Of a stretch of 64,000 bases of DNA, positions 18,125 through 26,781 are shown one piece after another (within the stretch, counting starts at the first letter, position 1; every line of letters starts with the position of its first letter). The DNA is taken from the NCBI RefSeq assembly GCF_001048695.1, contig NZ_CVRB01000002.1:248001-312000 (forward strand). The letters are read 5' to 3'. Under the pieces are notes generated by a model that was not told the origin of the DNA, searched no databases, and was given only the letters and a program-made list of their open reading frames with translations. The translations under genes and the position numbers were made by a program. The DNA comes from Neobacillus massiliamazoniensis. Its GTDB lineage: Bacteria; Bacillota; Bacilli; Bacillales; Cytobacillaceae.

Positions 18125-18190
18125 TCTTTAAAAAAGACAAAAAAAGCCTGTCACCAAAGGACATACTAATCCCTTGGTGACAGGCTCCTC
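18125..18190 (-). terminator. Strong intrinsic terminator immediately upstream of the antiporter gene
   Basis: On the minus strand GCCTGTCACCAAGGG pairs with CCTTTGGTGACAGGC, followed by TTTTTTT. The hairpin ends only about 28 bases before the GTG start. It could end the transcript of the distant acyl-CoA ligase gene or act as an attenuator in the antiporter leader. A GGAGGAG and an AAGTATACTT palindrome lie just before it. Confidence 0.8.
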
Positions 18191-18339
18191 CAAGTATACT
18201 TCATATTTTAATACCTTAATAATACCATATTTTCATGTTAATTACACTTTTGAAGAAAAATGTTGACTTATCATTGGGTATATTGCCTATGGGCGCTAGA
18301 GTTTTGCATTCTTTTTTTGTGGTTTTGAGTCACTTGACA

Positions 18340-18790
18340 TTTTACGTGACCGTAGGCGCTCTTTTTTGCCATTTTAGGTCCTGTATTTCTTTTTACGTGA
18401 CCGAGTTCTCTATTTATTGCCGGTTTCGGGTACGTATATCTTTTTACGTGACCGACTTCGCTATTTTTTGCCGATTTAGGGCACGTATATCTTTTTACGT
18501 GACCGACCTCGCTTTTTTTTGCCGGTTTCGGGTACGTATATCTTTTTACATGCCCGACTTCTCTATTTATTGCCGGTTTCGGGCACGTATATCTTTTTAC
18601 ATGCCCGAGTTCTCTATTTATTGTCGGTTTCGGGTACGTATATCTTTTTACGTGACCGACCTCGCTCTTTTTTGCTAATTTGGGGCACTATTTCTTTTTT
18701 TAGTGACCGTGCTCGCGATTTTCTTCCCGCTTCGGGCACTATTTCTTTTTTAGTGACCCAGTTCGTAATTTTCTCTCTGCATCGGGCTTA
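18340..18790. repeat. Tandem array, 51-bp unit, about nine copies
   Basis: The landmark ACGTGACCGA (variants ACATGCCCGA, TAGTGACC) starts at 18344, 18395, 18446, 18497, 18548, 18599 and 18650, exactly 51 bases apart, then degenerates at about 18702 and 18752. A unit reads roughly TTTTTACGTGACCGA, CTTCGCTATTTTTTGCC, GGTTTCGGGTACGTATATC. ACGTA and TACGTGACC give each unit inverted-repeat character. Because 51 is divisible by three, a repetitive frame stays open, but it has no start site and is not called a gene. Confidence 0.92.
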
Positions 18791-20353
18791 TCTTCCCTGT
18801 GAGAGAATGTCTTCAAGCTGCTTTCTCAGAATAAATTTTTGAATTTTACCGCTGGCATTTCGCGGCAGTGCCTCACAGAATACGTATTTTCGCGGACGTT
18901 TAAAATTCGCCAGCTGATTGCTGTTTTTGCAGAATTCATCTAGCTCTTGTTCCGAAATATTTTGATCTTTTTTTACAACAAAAGCAGTAACCGTCTCTCC
19001 CCAACGGTCATCAGGCTCTCCAACAACTGCAACATCAAGGACTCCTTGGTGGGAATGCAAGACATCCTCCACTTCCCTTGGGTAAATATTTTCCCCGCCA
19101 CTGATAATCATGTCATCTACCCGATCATTAACCCATAAGTAGCCTTCTTCATCCAGGTAACCGATATCCCCTGAATGATACCAGCCTTTATACATTGCCC
19201 TTTCTGTCGCTTCCTCTCTGTTAAAGTAGCCGGTCATCATGCAGGAACCTTGAACAATGATTTCACCCGTTTCGCCCGCCGGTACAACATCATCGGGCTC
19301 TGATGGGCCATCCTCTCTAGTGCGGACGATCCGGATATCATGATTTAAGCAGGCCTGACCAGCAGAGCCAGCCTTTCTAAGCTGATCATATTCCGACAAG
19401 AACGTGATGGCGGGGCCCATTTCTGTCATCCCATATGCCTGCACTAACGATATCCTCAACCGGTCGTGGCAAGCACGAACAAGCGACGGAGCCATTGGCG
19501 CAGCACCATATAAACCAAGCTTCAGGCTAGAAATATCATATTGGCTTAAGTCCTCCTGCAGGAGCATGTTCCACATGGTTGGTGCGGCAAAAAACTTCGT
19601 GATTTTCTCTTGCTCAATCAGTTGGAGGACTTTCTTAGGATGAAATTGATGGAGAATTACATTCCTTGCACCGACATGGACGCGTGGAAGGGTAGCACAA
19701 TGGAGCTCGGCGCAGTGGAACATCGGTGCAGTGACTAACCCCACATCCGTCGCTTCAAGTTTTGAAGTACCGATGACCATTAAGCTTTGATCCACCATAT
19801 TTCGGTGGCAGTGCATGACTCCTTTTGGTCTTCCAGTCGTTCCGCTTGTGTACATAACCGCATATAGATCATTTTCATTGACCTCTGCTTTTACTTCTTC
19901 TGAAGATGATGAGGATATTTTTTCATGGTAGCTTTTAGCGTAGGTAGGAGCTTCTTCATCGATGTACCAGAAGGAGATTGCTGGAAAGCGATTTTCAATC
20001 GCTGATACTACTTGCTCCAATGCTTTTTCAAAAAGAACAACCTTTGGAGATGCATCCGCTAATATAAAGGAGACTTCCTCTGAGGTTAAGCGGAAATTGA
20101 TGGGATTAAAAGCGGCGCCGATTTTTGCACAGGCGAAAAAGGTAGTTGCTAATTCTTCGGTATTAAACAGGAAGGTGGAAACACGGTCGCCCTTTTTGAC
20201 ACCTTCTTGTAAAAGGGCATTGGCAAGGCGGTTTACCTGTTCGCTCCACTCTTTATAGGTGAAGCGAATATTTTTTCTTACATCATAAACAGCTTCTTTG
20301 TTTGGAAACCTTTTTACTGATAAATCAAAAATTTTGCCAATCGTCGTACCCAT
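18788..20353 (-). CDS. AMP-forming acyl-CoA synthetase (fatty-acid--CoA ligase)
   Basis: 521 residues from ATG 20353, seven bases after GGAGG. An ATG eight codons upstream has no site. ANL-superfamily motifs in order: VMYTSGTTGRPKGVMHCH (P-loop, about 165), QAYGMTEMGPAI, GWYHSGDIGYLDEEGYL, DRVDDMIISGGENIYP and NASGKIQKFILRK with the C-terminal catalytic lysine. It activates a carboxylic acid, probably a medium- or long-chain fatty acid, as acyl-AMP and then acyl-CoA. It lies downstream of thiolase and acyl-CoA dehydrogenase genes on the same strand. The 3' end abuts the 51-bp repeat array, and a small hairpin lies before the start (20367-20407). Confidence 0.92.
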   Translation of the reverse strand: MGTTIGKIFDLSVKRFPNKEAVYDVRKNIRFTYKEWSEQVNRLANALLQEGVKKGDRVSTFLFNTEELATTFFACAKIGAAFNPINFRLTSEEVSFILADASPKVVLFEKALEQVVSAIENRFPAISFWYIDEEAPTYAKSYHEKISSSSSEEVKAEVNENDLYAVMYTSGTTGRPKGVMHCHRNMVDQSLMVIGTSKLEATDVGLVTAPMFHCAELHCATLPRVHVGARNVILHQFHPKKVLQLIEQEKITKFFAAPTMWNMLLQEDLSQYDISSLKLGLYGAAPMAPSLVRACHDRLRISLVQAYGMTEMGPAITFLSEYDQLRKAGSAGQACLNHDIRIVRTREDGPSEPDDVVPAGETGEIIVQGSCMMTGYFNREEATERAMYKGWYHSGDIGYLDEEGYLWVNDRVDDMIISGGENIYPREVEDVLHSHQGVLDVAVVGEPDDRWGETVTAFVVKKDQNISEQELDEFCKNSNQLANFKRPRKYVFCEALPRNASGKIQKFILRKQLEDILSQGR

Positions 20354-20460
20354 CGAATCGCCTCCAATAATAGGCAATCGGCTATTAACCGATCGCCATT
20401 TATTATTTCAACCTTTATTGTCATTTTGAGGTTCCTGAGGTTGTTTCCTATACGTTCCCT

Positions 20461-21621
20461 TTATGAATCTAACCGTTCGATAATCGTGGCATTGGCCATT
20501 CCGTGCCCTTCACACATCGTCTGTAATCCGTATCGACCGCCAGTACGTTCAAGCTCGTGCATCATCGTCACCATTAGACGGGCCCCACTTCCTCCCAAAG
20601 GATGGCCTAAGGCAATGGCACCGCCATTCGGATTTAGCTTAGCCGGGTTTGCACCGGTGTCCTTTAGCCAGGAGAGCGGAACTGAAGCGAACGCTTCATT
20701 TACTTCAAACACATCAATGTCATCGATCGATAAACCCGCTTTTTCCAGAGCCTTTTGTGTAGCTGGAATAGGTCCTGTTAACATTAAAGTCGGGTCAGAA
20801 CCGACGACCACACGGGTATGGACTCGAAAACGAGGTTTGAGGCCCAGTTCCTCTGCTTTTTCACGGGACATGAGCAAGACAGCCGCTGCTCCATCACTGA
20901 TCTGGCTGGAGTTGCCTGCATGAATCAGCCCTTCGGGTAAAAATGATGGCTTTAGACCTGCCAAAGCCTCCATGGATGTTTCTTTTCTCGGACCAGAGTC
21001 CTCTTTGATGACAGCAGTCGTTCCGTCTGACAGTGTTACCTCTATCGGAAAAATTTCTCGATCAAAATACCCTTCTGCTTGTGCTTTTAAGGCTTTTTGA
21101 TGGCTTTCAAGCGAGAATTGATCCTGCTCTTCACGAGTAAGACCATAGTTTTTCGCAATTCGTTCGGCCGATAGCCCTTGGTGGATCATTTCATATTTCT
21201 CTCTCAATTTGGGGCTGAAAGGTTCTGCTGCCCCCTGATAGTTCGAGCCCATCGGCACACGCGACATGCTTTCAACACCACCGGCTATTACCACATCCAT
21301 ATCTCCTGCCAAAATCGCTTGGGCGGCAAAGTGGACGGCCTGCTGGGACGAGCCGCATTGACGATCAATCGTGGTGCCTGGCACCTCAATAGGGAATCCG
21401 GCAATCAACGCTGCTACCCTGGCGATATCTCCCGCCTGTTCTCCTGCCTGCGTCACACAACCGAGGATGACATCTTCCACAATTGCTGGATCGATGCCCG
21501 CTCTGTTTACAAGTTCTTTTAATGTTAGTGCAGCCAGATCATCTGGCCGGATATCCTTTAAGACGCCGTTTCTTCTTCCTACTGGTGTACGAACACCCTC
21601 AACAATGACTACTTCACGCAT
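20461..21621 (-). CDS. Acetyl-CoA C-acyltransferase (thiolase)
   Basis: 386 residues from the second ATG (21621), eight bases after AAAGGA. The first ATG is only two bases from it. The nucleophilic cysteine lies in TTIDRQCGSSQQAV (about residue 88). The His motif is GGAIALGHPLGGSGARL near 345, and the second cysteine is in QTMCEGHGMANATI near the end, where CEGHGM replaces the more common CxGxG. It performs the last step of beta-oxidation, cleaving 3-ketoacyl-CoA to acetyl-CoA. It follows the acyl-CoA dehydrogenase gene by 16 bases, so the two are cotranscribed. Confidence 0.93.
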   Translation of the reverse strand: MREVVIVEGVRTPVGRRNGVLKDIRPDDLAALTLKELVNRAGIDPAIVEDVILGCVTQAGEQAGDIARVAALIAGFPIEVPGTTIDRQCGSSQQAVHFAAQAILAGDMDVVIAGGVESMSRVPMGSNYQGAAEPFSPKLREKYEMIHQGLSAERIAKNYGLTREEQDQFSLESHQKALKAQAEGYFDREIFPIEVTLSDGTTAVIKEDSGPRKETSMEALAGLKPSFLPEGLIHAGNSSQISDGAAAVLLMSREKAEELGLKPRFRVHTRVVVGSDPTLMLTGPIPATQKALEKAGLSIDDIDVFEVNEAFASVPLSWLKDTGANPAKLNPNGGAIALGHPLGGSGARLMVTMMHELERTGGRYGLQTMCEGHGMANATIIERLDS

Positions 21622-21637
21622 TTTCATCTTCCTTTCT

Positions 21638-22783
21638 TTAAAGCCCCAGATTTTTTGCGATTATTGTTTTCATAATTTCATTTGTGCCTGCATAAATACT
21701 TGCTACAGGAATATCTCGGTAGCGTCTTGCAATCTCGTATTCTTCCATATATCCATACCCGCCATGAAGCTGCATACATTCAGCTGCAATCTTCTTTGCA
21801 TTTTCTGTAAGCTTCCATTTAGCCATTGATACCTTCGTTACGACATTTTTACCTTCTATATGTTCCGCTATTAATTGGTCCAAAAACGCTCGGCCCATTT
21901 CGATGTCTGTTGCCATTTCGACAATTTTAAACTGCGTATTTTGGAACTGACTTATTGGCCTGCCAAATGCTTCACGGCTTTTCACATAATCAGTCGTTAA
22001 CTTGAGCATAACCTCAGCCGCCGTTTGTGCCGCAATCGCAACAAGTAGCCGTTCCTGTTGAAGCTTCTCCATTAAATAGTGGAAGCCTTTTCCCTCTTCC
22101 CCGAGCAAATTTTCCCTCGGGACACTGCAATCTTCAAAAATTAACTCAGCCGTATCCTGTGCGTGAAGACCAACTTTGTTCAGCTTTCGTCCTCTTGAAA
22201 AACCGGGAGTGTCACTTTCAATGATTAGTAAGCTTACACCTTTATGTTTCGGAACTGCCTGTGGGCCCGTTTTTACCGCAACCAAAATAAGGTCTGATTG
22301 AATACCATTTGTTATAAACGTCTTTTGACCATTAACAATATAGTGGTCACCATCTAGCTTTGCAGTTGTTTTAATATTGGCAAGGTCGGAGCCTGTGCCC
22401 GGTTCTGTCATCGCAATAGCCGTAATCAACTCTCCAGTTACACATTTAGGAAGCCAGCGCTGTTTCTGCTCCTCTGTTCCATAAGAGGTGATATAGGGAA
22501 CAACGATATCATTATGTAGTCCAAATCCGACTAGACTTGAGCCTACTCTTTCAAGCTCTTCATTAATGACAACGGAAAATCCCCAATCAACCCCGCTGCC
22601 CCCATATTTTTCATCTATATCAGGGCATAGAAATCCCTGCTCCCCCATCTTTCTCCAAAAGGAGCGGGGAATCATTCGATCCTCCTCCCATTGTTCATAA
22701 AAGGGATACGCTTCTTTTTCTAAAAATTTTTTTAATGACTTACGAAAAATTTCATGATCTTCATTTAAATAGGGATGCTTCAC
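21638..22783 (-). CDS. Acyl-CoA dehydrogenase
   Basis: 381 residues, the usual length for a soluble FAD-dependent acyl-CoA dehydrogenase. Visible motifs: ITAIAMTEPGTGSDLANI (substrate/FAD region near 125), GQKTFITNGIQSDLILV, and the C-terminal signature QLHGGYGYMEEYEIARRYRD, in which a YMEEY glutamate is in the place of the catalytic base. It introduces the first double bond of beta-oxidation and passes electrons to ETF. The gene heads a pair with the thiolase. The 21-bp repeat array lies between it and the upstream ligase gene. Confidence 0.94.
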   Translation of the reverse strand: MKHPYLNEDHEIFRKSLKKFLEKEAYPFYEQWEEDRMIPRSFWRKMGEQGFLCPDIDEKYGGSGVDWGFSVVINEELERVGSSLVGFGLHNDIVVPYITSYGTEEQKQRWLPKCVTGELITAIAMTEPGTGSDLANIKTTAKLDGDHYIVNGQKTFITNGIQSDLILVAVKTGPQAVPKHKGVSLLIIESDTPGFSRGRKLNKVGLHAQDTAELIFEDCSVPRENLLGEEGKGFHYLMEKLQQERLLVAIAAQTAAEVMLKLTTDYVKSREAFGRPISQFQNTQFKIVEMATDIEMGRAFLDQLIAEHIEGKNVVTKVSMAKWKLTENAKKIAAECMQLHGGYGYMEEYEIARRYRDIPVASIYAGTNEIMKTIIAKNLGL

Positions 22784-22835
22784 TTTATTATCTCCTCTCT
22801 CTTTGAATGAAAAGGCTTACGATTTTGTGATTTGA

Positions 22836-23042
22836 AGTTTTACTACATTATTCTGGTCCATTACGACAAATTTCTGCAGATTTACTACCTAATTTGGGTT
22901 ATTTACTACATATTTTTAGAACTTTACGACATAATTTGAAATTTTATAGAAATCCACTATCATATACGACCAATTTTCTCTCCATTACAACAGATTTTTG
23001 GCCATTACGACAGATTTCAACAACATTACTACATTATTTGGA
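22836..23042. repeat. Tandem array, about 21-bp period, core TTACKACAnATTT
   Basis: The motif TTAC(T/G)ACA followed by an A/T-rich ATTT recurs near 22840, 22861, 22882, 22903, 22924, 22964, 22985, 23005 and 23026, i.e. every 20-21 bases with one degenerate unit around 22945. The array fills the gap between the acyl-CoA dehydrogenase and the ligase at 23064. Confidence 0.85.
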
Positions 23043-23063
23043 AAAATATCACTTCCGACTTTT

Positions 23064-24590
23064 CTACAAATCGCCTACCAAATTCATTTTCTCCCGCAGT
23101 TGATATTTTAGTATTTTTCCAGAAGCGTTTCTTGGGAGCTGCTCCTCGATAAACATTCTCCTAGGAATCTTATAACCAGCTAGCCTCTGACGGCAAAAGC
23201 TGCGCAACTCCTTTTCATCGATAACCGCCCCTTCCCTTGGAACAATCACCGCGCAAACTACTTCGCCCCATACCTCGTCAGGCAGCCCAATTACGGCTGC
23301 GTCAAGAACATCAGGATGCTCAAACAAGGCACCTTCAACTTCCACAGAGTACACATTTTCTCCTCCGGTGATAATCATATCCTTCTTACGGTCAACCAGC
23401 GTAATATAGCCTTCCTCATCCAGCATGGCGAGGTCGCCAGTATATAGCCAGCCATTCTTCAAAGTGCTCTTTGTTTCTTCGGGTTTTTTATAATATTCCT
23501 TCATGACCATCGGACTGCGCAGGATAAATTCGCCCACCTCTCCAGGCCGTACATCCATCCCCTTTTCGTTAACAACTCTCGCCTCAGTTAAAAAAATCGG
23601 TTTTCCGCCCTTGCCGAGATGAAGCTTGTGACCTTCCGGATCTAGGAGAATTCCACCAGGTCCTCCTTCCGTCAGGCCGCATAAATTATAAAACTGGTCG
23701 GTCTTGAAAAGCTTGATGCTCCTTTTAACAAGCTCTGGAGCCATTGGAGCTGCCCCGTAGCCACATCTTTTAATCGAGGATAAATCATAGTCGGCAACAT
23801 TGGGAACTTGAAGAAGGAAATTATACATGGATGGAACGGCAAAAAGATGGGTGATTTTATGCTCTTGAATAGCTTGAAGTGCTTTAACTGGATGGAAATC
23901 GCGATGAATGATATGAGTTGCTCCAAGTGCAACCCCTGAGATGAGAAATAGATTAAGCTGTGCAGAATGAAAAAGCGGTGCAAGATGTAGAATACGTTCG
24001 TGCTGGCCGATCCCCATATTAATGACAACGGAGATACCTACTTTAAAAATTCGGTCATGATCAAAAAGGGCACCTTTCGGACTACCAGTGGTTCCGGATG
24101 TATATAAAATTTCTAAATCATCCTGTTCAGAGAGCTCGATATCCGGCTCGGTTTTGTTTTCTGATAAAATACCATTATATGAATAATACCATTCAGTCTC
24201 TGGTTCCCCGACAGTAACCACAAAGCGGACATCTGTACCAAGAATGGCATCTTCAATTAATTTTTCAAATTCCTTGTCACAAATAACGAGGGCAGCGTCA
24301 GATTGCGCTAAAATATATTGAACCTCTGAAGCAGTCAAGCGAAAGTTTATCGGAACGACCACAGCGCCAATTTTTGCTGCAGCAAAAAAGCTAAACACGA
24401 AGTGATCTGAATTCTTCATCATTAGTGCAAGTTTGTCGCCTTTGTTTACTCCCCGTTGCAACAGCCCGTGGGCAAGTTTATTCACTTCCTCATTAAATCG
24501 GCGGTAACTATAGCTTCTTCCCTCACATTCAATCGCTAGCTTCTCTGGAAACTTCCTAGCAGTTTGCGTTAATAGGCTTCCAATGTTCAT
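23064..24590 (-). CDS. AMP-forming acyl-CoA synthetase (second copy)
   Basis: 508 residues with all ANL motifs: LEILYTSGTTGSPKGALFDH near 155-175, YNLCGLTEGGPGGI, NGWLYTGDLAMLDEEGY, DRKKDMIITGGENVY and NASGKILKYQLREK. It is clearly paralogous to the ligase at 18788-20353 but not a recent duplicate. AGGAGG lies about 11 bases before ATG. As first gene of the same-strand block ligase - dehydrogenase - thiolase - ligase, it probably activates the substrate degraded by the others. Enoyl-CoA hydratase and 3-hydroxyacyl-CoA dehydrogenase are not in the window. Confidence 0.92.
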   Translation of the reverse strand: MNIGSLLTQTARKFPEKLAIECEGRSYSYRRFNEEVNKLAHGLLQRGVNKGDKLALMMKNSDHFVFSFFAAAKIGAVVVPINFRLTASEVQYILAQSDAALVICDKEFEKLIEDAILGTDVRFVVTVGEPETEWYYSYNGILSENKTEPDIELSEQDDLEILYTSGTTGSPKGALFDHDRIFKVGISVVINMGIGQHERILHLAPLFHSAQLNLFLISGVALGATHIIHRDFHPVKALQAIQEHKITHLFAVPSMYNFLLQVPNVADYDLSSIKRCGYGAAPMAPELVKRSIKLFKTDQFYNLCGLTEGGPGGILLDPEGHKLHLGKGGKPIFLTEARVVNEKGMDVRPGEVGEFILRSPMVMKEYYKKPEETKSTLKNGWLYTGDLAMLDEEGYITLVDRKKDMIITGGENVYSVEVEGALFEHPDVLDAAVIGLPDEVWGEVVCAVIVPREGAVIDEKELRSFCRQRLAGYKIPRRMFIEEQLPRNASGKILKYQLREKMNLVGDL

Positions 24591-24736
24591 TTAGGGGGTC
24601 CCCTCCTTTTTTTAAAAATTACAAGCCATATCAGCTCATATAGTGTTTATTATACCAAAAATATAGAATATTTAGAATTTTAATTTCTACAAAAATAGAT
24701 ATAGGTATTTTGGCGTAAATTGTAGAATTATAATTA

Positions 24737-24766
24737 TTGAATTTTCGGAATTTTGTTGATTATAAT
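24737..24766 (+). promoter_or_regulatory. Putative promoter of the SGNH hydrolase gene
   Basis: TTGAAT at 24737-24742 and TATAAT at 24761-24766 are separated by 18 bases, 40 bases before the start codon. The spacer contains AATTTTCGGAATTTT, a 12-of-15 match to the CodY box consensus; the CodY link is speculative. Confidence 0.55.
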
Positions 24767-24805
24767 AGATTGTGCTTCTAAACATTTGCATAGGGGGGAA
24801 TAATA

Positions 24806-26059
24806 TTGAAGTTTAAAAGATTATCGGTTTTATTTGCAATCATACTAGCTCTAAGCACCTTCTTTTCATCGTTTGCGTTTGCAGAAACAAACACTAAAAA
24901 GAACCTAGTTGCATTGGGAGATTCTATTACATTTGGATGGAATCTTGCTCAAGATCATACAATACCATCTACTTCGGCATTTCCGTATTTAATTGATAGC
25001 GATCATTACAATGTAACAAAAAACATTAGCTTTCCTGGATGGACTTCTAAGCAGTTGTTAGATGCGATTCAAGCCCCTGAAAACCAGGATGCCATTAAAA
25101 ATGCCGATGTCTTTACATTAGATATTGGAAGTAATGACATATTACAAACCCCAGAAATTGCGCAAATTTTAAAAAATCCTACCGTGCCACCAACTCAAGA
25201 CCAGATAAATGCCGTAACCCAAGCAGTAGAGAAAACTGCTTATGATTTAGAACAGACACTAGAAACGATTGTAAACACAATCAACGACATCAATCCTGAT
25301 GCTCCTATTATTCTTTACAACCTATATAACCCTTTTGGAAGTGACAATCCTACTTTCCATGCTTTAGGAGAACAAATTATTCCGCAAATAAACGAAGGGA
25401 TTAATTCTGTTGCTATTAAGTATGATTTTTTGGTGGCTGATGCCTATACCGCCTTTAATGGTCATCAATCTGAATACATTTTACCGAATGATATTCATCC
25501 AAATTCTACTGGTCATCATGTACTTGCTTCTTTAGCAAATGATATTCTTACAGAAATAGAACCACTTACTATCGATTTAACGCCATCTACTACCGACCAA
25601 ACGAAAGACCCTGTAACTATTAAGGTTTCTACCAACTCAAAAAAAGTAGCTCAAATGAAATGGCTGCCTGGTGAAAAGACTGCAGAAGATTTCATGGATG
25701 CAGGTACACCTGTTATGGACAATCAGTTCCAAGTAACTGAAAACGGAAAGTATACTGTTTATGTTATGGATACTTGGGAATACGGAGCAGTCAAAACGAT
25801 AGAGATTACAAACATAACGAAGGATAATGGCAATCCAACTCCTAACCCAGGGGACAATGGAAATCATAATGTAACACCAACACCAATAACAACAACATCA
25901 ACTCCTACTCCTACTGCTACCACTCCTAGTGGAAGTGGACATGCTTTGCCAAACACAGCTACATCAATGTTTAACTATGTAGCTATTGGTCTAGTATTGG
26001 TTTTAGCTGGTTTAGCCTCTATGAAACTTCAACAGTATAGAAGAAGAGAAAACGAATAA
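24806..26059 (+). CDS. Secreted SGNH/GDSL hydrolase with LPNTA sorting signal
   Basis: 417 residues from TTG 24806, seven bases after GGGGGG. A signal peptide (LSVLFAIILALSTFFSSFAFA) precedes the hydrolase: LVALGDSITFGW with the catalytic serine, IGSNDILQ (Gly and Asn blocks), and PNDIHPNSTGHH with the Asp-His pair. A beta-rich segment (260-340) and a proline/threonine-rich stalk lead to LPNTATSMFNYVAIGLVL, a hydrophobic helix and the charged tail QYRRRENE. This is a cell-wall sorting signal of LPxTA type. LPNTA is the motif read by specialised class D sortases of bacilli active in sporulating cells. Substrate is probably a wall or extracellular ester. Confidence 0.9.
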   Translation: MKFKRLSVLFAIILALSTFFSSFAFAETNTKKNLVALGDSITFGWNLAQDHTIPSTSAFPYLIDSDHYNVTKNISFPGWTSKQLLDAIQAPENQDAIKNADVFTLDIGSNDILQTPEIAQILKNPTVPPTQDQINAVTQAVEKTAYDLEQTLETIVNTINDINPDAPIILYNLYNPFGSDNPTFHALGEQIIPQINEGINSVAIKYDFLVADAYTAFNGHQSEYILPNDIHPNSTGHHVLASLANDILTEIEPLTIDLTPSTTDQTKDPVTIKVSTNSKKVAQMKWLPGEKTAEDFMDAGTPVMDNQFQVTENGKYTVYVMDTWEYGAVKTIEITNITKDNGNPTPNPGDNGNHNVTPTPITTTSTPTPTATTPSGSGHALPNTATSMFNYVAIGLVLVLAGLASMKLQQYRRRENE

Positions 26060-26065
26060 TTTAAA

Positions 26066-26106
26066 ATAGGCCAGGCTCCATTTTTATGAGAGTCTGGCTT
26101 TTTTGC
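26066..26106 (+). terminator. Intrinsic terminator of the SGNH hydrolase gene
   Basis: GCCAGGCTC pairs with GAGTCTGGC around an A/T-rich loop and is followed by T6. Confidence 0.85.
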
Positions 26107-26167
26107 TACTAAAAAATTCATTAATATTGATTTACAAAGATAATCCCATCGTTTGACCACTGCAGTA

Positions 26168-26758
26168 TTATTTCATTAATATTTTCATTAAACTGTCAAC
26201 TTCTTCTAACCAATTAGCTTCGGAATGTACGCCCTGTAGTATAAGGCCAGAAATGACTGAAAAGTAGAGGAGCAACAGCCTAAATGGGTCACCTGCACAG
26301 AATTCTCCAGTTTGTTGCCCTTTAATTAAGATGGGAAGTAGTTGGTCTATTGTATCTTTTGAGGAATATTGTTCTAAAACCTGTTTCGTCCTTTCTGGTA
26401 CTCCTTCCGAAGTTTGCGCTTGCTGGACCAACAAGAAATAATGTTTATGACTCTCATCAAGCATAATTTTTGTCAATGCACGTATTTGTTCAGTTGGCGT
26501 ACTTGGAAGATGGTGGATGTTCTTAATTGCGCTTTGGGATTCATCCATTGCTTCCTGAATAAGTTCAGTGAAGAGTTCTTCTTTTGAGTTGAAATAACGA
26601 TAGGTAAGGCCTTGACTAATACCCGCTTCATCAGCAATCATGCTCATTTTTGTTCCGGTAATTCCCCGATAAGCAAACAGTTTAAGGGCTGCCCTCTTAA
26701 TTTGTTCTCTACGTTCATCATAAATATGTTCGGTTTGATTTTCATTTACTTTCATCAA
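26168..26758 (-). CDS. TetR/AcrR-family transcriptional regulator
   Basis: 196 residues. The N-terminal TetR HTH is typical: LKLFAYRGITGTKMSMIADE, AGISQGLTYRYFNSKEELF (residues 22-65). The C-terminal ligand domain is unassigned. It follows the SDR gene by 23 bases on the same strand, so the pair is an operon. The perfect inverted repeat at 27719-27737 near the SDR promoter is the probable operator. Ligand unknown; it may resemble the SDR substrate. Confidence 0.92.
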   Translation of the reverse strand: MMKVNENQTEHIYDERREQIKRAALKLFAYRGITGTKMSMIADEAGISQGLTYRYFNSKEELFTELIQEAMDESQSAIKNIHHLPSTPTEQIRALTKIMLDESHKHYFLLVQQAQTSEGVPERTKQVLEQYSSKDTIDQLLPILIKGQQTGEFCAGDPFRLLLLYFSVISGLILQGVHSEANWLEEVDSLMKILMK

Positions 26759-26781
26759 AGGTTATTCACTCTCCTAAATTA

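Noticed and set aside
18235-18678. A 147-codon frame of 17-residue aromatic repeats
   Set aside because: It is produced by the 51-bp tandem array, whose period is a multiple of three. There is no ribosome binding site and the frame starts outside the array.
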